The position numbers and the translations under genes were made by a program. Shown in pieces: positions 6,769-11,645 of a DNA stretch of 11,645 bases. The stretch covers positions 1-11,645 of the forward strand of contig JAICRS010000082.1 in assembly GCA_025966335.1 (NCBI GenBank). The letters are read 5' to 3'. How positions within the stretch are numbered: position 1 is the first letter of the stretch; every line of letters starts with the position of its first letter. The notes below the pieces were generated by a model. That model was not told the origin of the DNA. It made no database searches and saw nothing but the letters and a program-made list of their open reading frames with translations. Source of the stretch: Nocardioidaceae bacterium (GTDB lineage: Bacteria > Actinomycetota > Actinomycetes > Propionibacteriales > Nocardioidaceae).

Positions 6769-7937
6769 GTGAGATGACGACGTTCGAGTCGATCAGTGGC
6801 CGGCTGGAGCAGCTGGCGATCGAGGTGCCCTCGTGGGCCTACGGCAACTCCGGCACCCGCTTCAAGGTGTTCGGAACCCCCGGCACCCCCCGCAGCGTCG
6901 AGGAGAAGATCGCCGACGCCGCGACCGTGCACCGCTTCACCGGCCTCGCGCCGACGGTGGCGCTGCACATCCCGTGGGACCTCGTGGACGACTTCGGCAA
7001 GCTGAAGGCGTTCGCCGCGGACCAGGGATTCGCTCTCGGCACGATCAACTCCAACACCTTCCAGGACGAGGACTACAAGCTCGGCAGCCTCACCCACGCC
7101 GACCCGAAGGTTCGGCAGAAGGCGGTCGAGCACAACCTCGACTGCATCGAGGTGATGAACCAGACCGGTTCCCGTGACCTGAAGATCTGGCTCGCCGACG
7201 GCACCAACTACCCGGGCCAGGGCGACATCCGGGCTCGCCAGGACTGGCTCGCCGAAGGGCTGCGGACGATCTACGACCAGCTCGGCGAGGACCAGCGGAT
7301 GGTGCTGGAGTACAAGTTCTTCGAGCCGGCCTTCTACCACACCGACGTGCCGGACTGGGGTACGTCGTACGTCCAGGTCGCTGCTCTCGGGCCGAAGGCG
7401 ATGGTGTGTCTGGACACGGGTCACCATGCCCCGGGCACGAACATCGAGTTCATCGTCGCGCAGCTGCTCCGGCTCGGGAAGCTCGGCTCGTTCGACTTCA
7501 ACAGCCGCTTCTACGCCGACGACGACCTGATCGTCGGTGCGGCCGACCCGTTCCAGCTGTTCCGGATCCTCGTCGAGGTGATCCGGGGTGGCGGGTTCGG
7601 AGCCGACGGTGACGTGGCGCTGATGCTCGACCAGTGCCACAACATCGAGAACAAGATCCCGGGCCAGATCCGGTCGGTGCTCAACGTCCAGGAGATGGTC
7701 GCCCGGGCCCTGCTGCTCGACACGGCGGCCCTCGAGGACGCACGCGCCACGGGCGACGTACTGCTGGCCAATGAGATCTTCATGGACGCGTTCTACACCG
7801 ACGTGCGACGCGACCTCGCCGGCTGGCGTGAGGAGCGTGGCCTGCCCGCGGACCCGATGCGGGCCTACCTCGCCAGTGGCTACCAGGAACAGATCGAGGC
7901 CGACCGCGTAGGCGGCGCCCAGGCAGGATGGAACTGA
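6765..7937 (+). CDS. rhaI: L-rhamnose isomerase (RhaI type)
   Basis: This 390-residue cytoplasmic metal-dependent isomerase converts L-rhamnose to L-rhamnulose. It belongs to the xylose-isomerase-like TIM-barrel group, the RhaI type of actinobacteria and Pseudomonas stutzeri rather than the longer RhaA type. Likely metal ligands are Glu182 (LEYKFFEP), Asp217 and His220 (CLDTGHH), Asp252 and Asp254 (YADDDL) and Asp289 (LMLDQCHN). The spacing of the first five matches the P. stutzeri ligands Glu219, Asp254, His257, Asp289 and Asp291 as I remember them. The residue at the position of the His281 ligand is Asp244 here (see findings). ATG 6765 overlaps the mutarotase stop as ATGA; no good ribosome site precedes it, so expression probably relies on coupling. 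Confidence 0.93.
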   Translation: MSEMTTFESISGRLEQLAIEVPSWAYGNSGTRFKVFGTPGTPRSVEEKIADAATVHRFTGLAPTVALHIPWDLVDDFGKLKAFAADQGFALGTINSNTFQDEDYKLGSLTHADPKVRQKAVEHNLDCIEVMNQTGSRDLKIWLADGTNYPGQGDIRARQDWLAEGLRTIYDQLGEDQRMVLEYKFFEPAFYHTDVPDWGTSYVQVAALGPKAMVCLDTGHHAPGTNIEFIVAQLLRLGKLGSFDFNSRFYADDDLIVGAADPFQLFRILVEVIRGGGFGADGDVALMLDQCHNIENKIPGQIRSVLNVQEMVARALLLDTAALEDARATGDVLLANEIFMDAFYTDVRRDLAGWREERGLPADPMRAYLASGYQEQIEADRVGGAQAGWN

Positions 7938-9973
7938 TGACCAAGTCGACGCCCGAAGAGCTGATCGCGCGGTCGAACCGCCTGGGTGCGGACCCGCGGA
8001 ACACCAACTACGCAGGGGGAAACACCTCCGCGAAGGGCACGGTGACCGACCCGGTGACCTCGCAGCCGACCGAGCTGCTCTGGGTCAAGGGATCGGGCGG
8101 TGATCTCGGCACGCTGACCGAGCCCGGCCTGGCCGTTCTCCGGCTCGACCGGCTCCGCGCACTCGTCGACGTCTACCCGGGCGTCGAGCGCGAGGACGAG
8201 ATGGTCGCCGCGTTCGACTACTGCCTGCACGGCCGCGGCGGTGCGGCACCGTCGATCGACACCGCCATGCACGGGCTCGTCGACGCCTCCCACATCGACC
8301 ACCTGCATCCGGACTCCGGCATCGCGCTGGCCACCGCCGCCGACGGTGAGGCGCTGACCAAGGAGTGCTTCGGGGACCGGGTCGCCTGGGTCGACTGGCG
8401 CCGGCCCGGCTTCCAGCTCGGCCTCGACATCGCCGAGGTGAAGCAGGCCAACCCGCAGGCGATCGGCGTGATCCTCGGTGGGCACGGCATCACCGCCTGG
8501 GGCGACACGTCGGAGGAGTGCGAGAAGAACTCGCTCGAGATCATCCGCACCGCGGAGCAGTTCCTCGCGGCGCACGGCAAGGCGGAGCCGTTCGGTGCCG
8601 TCGTCCCCGGCTTCGAACCACTGTCGTCGGCTGAGCGGAGGGCGCGCGCGGCAGCCTTGGCCCCAGTGATCCGGGGGCTGGCCTCCACCGATGCTCCGCA
8701 GCTCGGGCACTTCACCGACAGCGACGTCGTACTCGAGTTCCTGTCCCGGGAGAAGCTGCAACCGCTCGCTGCGCTCGGCACGTCCTGCCCGGACCACTTC
8801 CTGCGGACCAAGGTGCGGCCGCTGGTGCTCGACGTTCCCGCGACCGCGCCGCTCGAGGACGTCGTGCTGCGGCTCACGGAGCTGCACATCGCCTACCGCG
8901 AGGAGTACGCCGCCTACTACGACCGGCACGCCGTGTCGGACAGCCCGCCGATGCGCGGGGCGGACCCGGCGATCGTGCTGGTGCCCGGAGTGGGGATGTT
9001 CTCCTTCGGCAAGGACAAGCAGACCGCCCGCGTCGCCGGTGAGTTCTACGTGAACGCGATCAACGTGATGCGCGGCGCGGAGGCGGTCTCGACGTACGCC
9101 CCGATCGACGAGAGCGAGAAGTTCCGGATCGAGTACTGGGCGCTCGAGGAGGCCAAGCTCCAGAGGATGCCGAAGCCGAAGCCGTTGGCCGGACGGGTTG
9201 CGTTGGTGACCGGTGCCGGTTCCGGGATCGGGAAGGCGATCGCCGAGCGGCTCGGTGCCGAGGGCGCCTGCGTCGTGGTGGCTGACCTGGACGAGGCAGG
9301 GGCGACTGCGGTTGCATCCGGAATCGGCAACGCGGACAGGGCGATCGCCGTGGTCGCCAACGTGACGGATGCATCTGCTGTGCAGGCCGCCGTGGACGCG
9401 GCGGCGCTCGCCTTCGGCGGGGTCGACCTGGTGGTGAACAACGCCGGGCTGTCGATCTCCAAACCGCTGCTGGAGACCACCGAGAAGGACTGGGACCTGC
9501 AGCACGACGTGATGGCGAAGGGCTCGTTCCTGGTCTCGCGCGCGGTCGCCAAGGTGATGGCCGAGCAGGGGATGGGTGGCGACATCGTCTACATCTCCTC
9601 GAAGAACTCCGTCTTCGCGGGGCCGAACAACGTCGCCTACGGCGCGGCCAAGGCCGACCAGGCGCACCAGGTCCGGCTGCTTGCGGCCGAGCTCGGCGAG
9701 CACGGGATCCGGGTCAACGGCGTGAACCCCGACGGGGTCGTCCGCGGCTCGGGGATCTTCGCGAAGGGTTGGGGCGCGCAGCGAGCCGCCGTCTACGGCG
9801 TCGATGAGAAGGACCTCGGCGCGTTCTACGCCCAGCGGACGATCCTCAAGCGCGAGGTGCTGCCCGAGCACGTCGCCAACGCGGTGTTCGCGCTGACCGC
9901 CGGGGACCTCTCGCACACGACCGGTCTGCACATCCCGGTCGACGCCGGCGTGGCCGCGGGCTTCCTGCGCTGA
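7937..9973 (+). CDS. rhaD: Bifunctional rhamnulose-1-phosphate aldolase / short-chain dehydrogenase
   Basis: This 678-residue fusion enzyme (also called RhaEW type) cleaves L-rhamnulose 1-phosphate to DHAP and L-lactaldehyde, and the second domain acts on the lactaldehyde. The N-terminal class II aldolase domain has the phosphate-site-like GGNTSAKG and KGSGGDLGTL stretches, zinc-binding His122 and His124 (HIDHLHPD) and His183 (GGHGIT). From about residue 417 a complete SDR domain follows: TGAGSGIG at 425-432 for NAD(P), NNAG at 501-504, and the catalytic set Ser555, Tyr568, Lys572 (YGAAK). Oxidation of lactaldehyde to L-lactate is favoured by the lactate-utilisation gene downstream; reduction to propanediol is the alternative. 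I chose ATG 7937, which overlaps the previous stop by one base and has AGGA 8 bases upstream. ATG 7928 would add MEL but abuts the ribosome site. Confidence 0.92.
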   Translation: MTKSTPEELIARSNRLGADPRNTNYAGGNTSAKGTVTDPVTSQPTELLWVKGSGGDLGTLTEPGLAVLRLDRLRALVDVYPGVEREDEMVAAFDYCLHGRGGAAPSIDTAMHGLVDASHIDHLHPDSGIALATAADGEALTKECFGDRVAWVDWRRPGFQLGLDIAEVKQANPQAIGVILGGHGITAWGDTSEECEKNSLEIIRTAEQFLAAHGKAEPFGAVVPGFEPLSSAERRARAAALAPVIRGLASTDAPQLGHFTDSDVVLEFLSREKLQPLAALGTSCPDHFLRTKVRPLVLDVPATAPLEDVVLRLTELHIAYREEYAAYYDRHAVSDSPPMRGADPAIVLVPGVGMFSFGKDKQTARVAGEFYVNAINVMRGAEAVSTYAPIDESEKFRIEYWALEEAKLQRMPKPKPLAGRVALVTGAGSGIGKAIAERLGAEGACVVVADLDEAGATAVASGIGNADRAIAVVANVTDASAVQAAVDAAALAFGGVDLVVNNAGLSISKPLLETTEKDWDLQHDVMAKGSFLVSRAVAKVMAEQGMGGDIVYISSKNSVFAGPNNVAYGAAKADQAHQVRLLAAELGEHGIRVNGVNPDGVVRGSGIFAKGWGAQRAAVYGVDEKDLGAFYAQRTILKREVLPEHVANAVFALTAGDLSHTTGLHIPVDAGVAAGFLR

Positions 9974-9974
9974 G

Positions 9975-11498
9975 ATGACCGGCATCGTGGGCATGGCTGC
10001 GGTCGATCTCGGGGCGACCAGCGGCCGCGTGATGGTCGGCCGCGTCGGGCCGGGAGTGCTCGAGCTCGAGGAGGTGCACCGGTTTCCGAACGGCCCGGTG
10101 TGCGCCGGGGGAACCCTCTACTGGGACATCCTCGGCATCTACCGCGAGGTGCTGGCGGGCATGCGGCTCGCTGCGGCTGCCGGTCCCGTCGACGCGATCG
10201 GGATCGACTCGTGGGCGGTCGACTACGGGCTGCTCGACCGCACCGGTGCGCTGATCGGCAACCCGGTCAGCCACCGGGACCCGCGGACCGACGGCGTGCG
10301 CGAACGCGTGGTGAAGACCGTCCCGGAGACGGAGCTCTACGCGACCACCGGCCTGCAGCAGCTCCCGTTCAACACCCTCTACCAGCTGGTCTCCGCGCCC
10401 GACCTGCTCGAGCGCGCGGAGACCATGCTGCTCGTCCCCGACCTGCTGGCGTACTGGTTGACCGGCGTCGTCGGGGCCGAGCACACGAACGCGTCGACCA
10501 CCCAGCTGTACGACGTGCGGGCGAGGTCGTGGGCCGGGGAGCTGGCCGCCCGGGTCGGCGTACCCACTCGCCTCCTGCCACCGCTCCGCGAGCCGGGGTC
10601 GACGATCGGGACGCTGCTGCCGTCCGTCGCCGAGGAGGCCGGTCTGCCGGGATCCACGCCGGTGATCGCGGTGGGGTCCCATGACACCGCCTCGGCCGTC
10701 GTCGGTGTCCCGTTCGAGGACCGGACGCGCACGGCGTACATCTCCTCCGGCACCTGGTCGCTGGTCGGTGTGGAGCTCGATGAGCCCGTGCTGACCGAGG
10801 CCGCCCGCGAGGCGGACTTCACCAATGAGGGCGGTGTCGACGGCACGATCCGCTTCCTGCGCAACGTGTCCGGCCTCTGGGTGCTGTCGGAAGCGTGCCG
10901 GACGTGGTCCAGCGCGGGCGCTTCTGTTGACCTGTCAGGTCTTCTGGCGGCCGCTGCTGAGGTGCCGCCGCTGGCCTCGGTCGTGGACCTGGAGACGCCG
11001 GAGTTCCTGCCGCCGGGTGACATGGAGGCGCGGATCGCCGCGGCCTGTGAGGCAACGGGTCAGCCGATCCCCTCATCGCCGGCCGAAGTCGTGCGCTGCA
11101 TCCTGGACAGCCTGGCGCTGGCCTACCGACGAAACGTGCGCCAGGCCGCGGCACTGAGTGGGCGCCATGTCGACGTCGTGCACGTCGTCGGCGGTGGTGC
11201 CCGCAACGATCTCCTGTGCCGGCTCACCGCTGACGCGTGCGGCGTGCCGGTTCTCGCCGGGCCCGTGGAGGCCGCTGCGCTGGGCAACGTGCTCGTCCAG
11301 GCGCGTGCGCTCGGCGTGGACCTGCCGGACCTGTCCGCGATGCGAGCGCTGGTCCGTCGTACGCACGACCTGGTCCGCTTTGTGCCGAGCGGGTCGGCTG
11401 CGGACTGGGATGCCGCCGAGGCCCGCATCCACCCCGAGTTGTCAGGGCGTGCGTCCCCTATGGCGGCCCCACACCCTGAGAACTCTGTGCCAGGGTGA
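9975..11498 (+). CDS. rhaB: Rhamnulokinase
   Basis: This 507-residue FGGY-family sugar kinase phosphorylates L-rhamnulose with ATP to give rhamnulose 1-phosphate for the aldolase encoded just upstream. The N-terminal actin-like domain opens with the phosphate-loop motif AVDLGATSGRV. The IDSWAVDYGLL stretch is typical of rhamnulokinases, and the catalytic base is probably Asp237 in GSHDTASAVVG. The C-terminal domain holds the ATP-site segment VVGGGARNDLLCRL, followed by EAAALGN. The last ~20 residues (from about SGRASPMAAP) look like a disordered extension, and their DNA takes part in a small hairpin with the next ribosome site. The ATG lies one base after the upstream stop with little Shine-Dalgarno sequence, so coupling is likely. 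Gene order places the kinase after the aldolase although it acts before it. Confidence 0.94.
   Translation: MTGIVGMAAVDLGATSGRVMVGRVGPGVLELEEVHRFPNGPVCAGGTLYWDILGIYREVLAGMRLAAAAGPVDAIGIDSWAVDYGLLDRTGALIGNPVSHRDPRTDGVRERVVKTVPETELYATTGLQQLPFNTLYQLVSAPDLLERAETMLLVPDLLAYWLTGVVGAEHTNASTTQLYDVRARSWAGELAARVGVPTRLLPPLREPGSTIGTLLPSVAEEAGLPGSTPVIAVGSHDTASAVVGVPFEDRTRTAYISSGTWSLVGVELDEPVLTEAAREADFTNEGGVDGTIRFLRNVSGLWVLSEACRTWSSAGASVDLSGLLAAAAEVPPLASVVDLETPEFLPPGDMEARIAAACEATGQPIPSSPAEVVRCILDSLALAYRRNVRQAAALSGRHVDVVHVVGGGARNDLLCRLTADACGVPVLAGPVEAAALGNVLVQARALGVDLPDLSAMRALVRRTHDLVRFVPSGSAADWDAAEARIHPELSGRASPMAAPHPENSVPG
11472..11497 (+). promoter_or_regulatory. Small hairpin overlapping the lut gene ribosome-binding site
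   Basis: CACCCTG (11472-11478) and CAGGGTG (11491-11497) form a perfect 7-bp stem around a 12-base loop at the very end of the kinase gene. The right arm contains most of the probable ribosome site AGGGTGAG of the next gene, so the stem could lower its translation until ribosomes finishing the kinase open it. Its position is seen; the role is inferred. Confidence 0.35.
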
Positions 11499-11503
11499 GT
11501 GGC

Positions 11504-11645
11504 ATGAGGGTCGCGCTGATGGTCACCTGCGTCAACGACGCGATGTTCCCCGACACCGGCAAGGCCGTCGTCACGCTGCTCCGGCGCCTCGGCGTCGACG
11601 TGGAGTTCCCAGAGGCGCAGACGTGTTGCGCGCAGCCGATGGTGA
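11504..11645 (+). CDS. lutA: Lactate-utilisation Fe-S protein LutA/LldE-like, partial (5' end only)
   Basis: Only the first 47 codons are present; the gene runs off the window. The product begins MRVALMVTCVNDAMFP and has QTCCAQP at residues 40-46. Both match the N-terminus of the LutA/LldE (YkgE) family, cysteine-rich-domain proteins of the LutABC complex that oxidises L-lactate to pyruvate. Visible cysteines are Cys9 and the pair Cys42-Cys43, consistent with the family's CCG-type cluster ligands. The start is ATG 11504, 5 bases after the kinase stop, with AGGGTGAG 4 bases upstream; an in-frame GTG at 11495 is less likely because its ribosome site would be too close. The related glycolate oxidase GlcF and heterodisulfide-reductase subunits share the domain, but the short N-terminus and QTCCxQP fit LutA best. 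Its place in the rhamnose operon suggests it consumes the lactate made from lactaldehyde. Confidence 0.85.
   Translation, partial: MRVALMVTCVNDAMFPDTGKAVVTLLRRLGVDVEFPEAQTCCAQPMV

Noticed and set aside
7937..9973. Aldolase and dehydrogenase as an assembly error joining two genes
   Set aside because: A fused rhamnulose-1-phosphate aldolase/SDR of about this length is an established enzyme type, and both domains carry complete catalytic sets without a frameshift.
7880..9994. 704-codon open frame on the minus strand
   Set aside because: It is antisense to the aldolase/dehydrogenase gene, whose motifs are complete; the minus-strand product shows no recognisable domain.

Overview
The window is GC-rich, densely packed DNA from a high-GC Gram-positive bacterium. 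Actinobacteria are most likely, perhaps Nocardioidaceae-like. That placement is inferred from base composition, GTG starts, the type of rhamnose isomerase and the lipoprotein sugar-binding protein; nothing here fixes the genus.

Almost all of it is one L-rhamnose uptake and catabolism locus. From the left: (1) about 380 bases with no convincing gene, dominated by two direct copies of a ~141-bp repeat, each with inverted-repeat structure inside. (2) A LacI-family regulator on the minus strand (382-1443). (3) A ~195-bp divergent control region with a plausible promoter and TTGAAAC/GTTTCAA-type palindromes that are good candidate operators. (4) A plus-strand gene train: sugar ABC ATPase (rhaT type), two permeases (rhaP, rhaQ), the lipoprotein binding protein (rhaS), a strong GC hairpin, then L-rhamnose mutarotase (rhaM), L-rhamnose isomerase (rhaI), a fused rhamnulose-1-phosphate aldolase/short-chain dehydrogenase, and rhamnulokinase (rhaB). 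(5) The first 47 codons of a LutA/LldE-like lactate-utilisation protein, cut by the window end.

The genes form a complete route. RhaSTPQ imports L-rhamnose, RhaM interconverts its anomers, RhaI makes L-rhamnulose, RhaB phosphorylates it, and the fusion enzyme cleaves it to DHAP and L-lactaldehyde and probably oxidises the latter to L-lactate. The lut gene directly downstream suggests lactate is then oxidised to pyruvate. Adjacent genes overlap or lie a few bases apart (GTGA, ATGA, ATGA, 1-base overlap, 1-base gap), so translational coupling is likely. The only sizeable internal gap (about 71 bp) holds the hairpin.

This is a recognisable pathway, not a new system. The points worth a second look are the flanking repeat, the operator architecture, the inter-cistronic hairpins, the coupling to lactate oxidation, and an apparent His-to-Asp change at a metal-ligand position of the isomerase.
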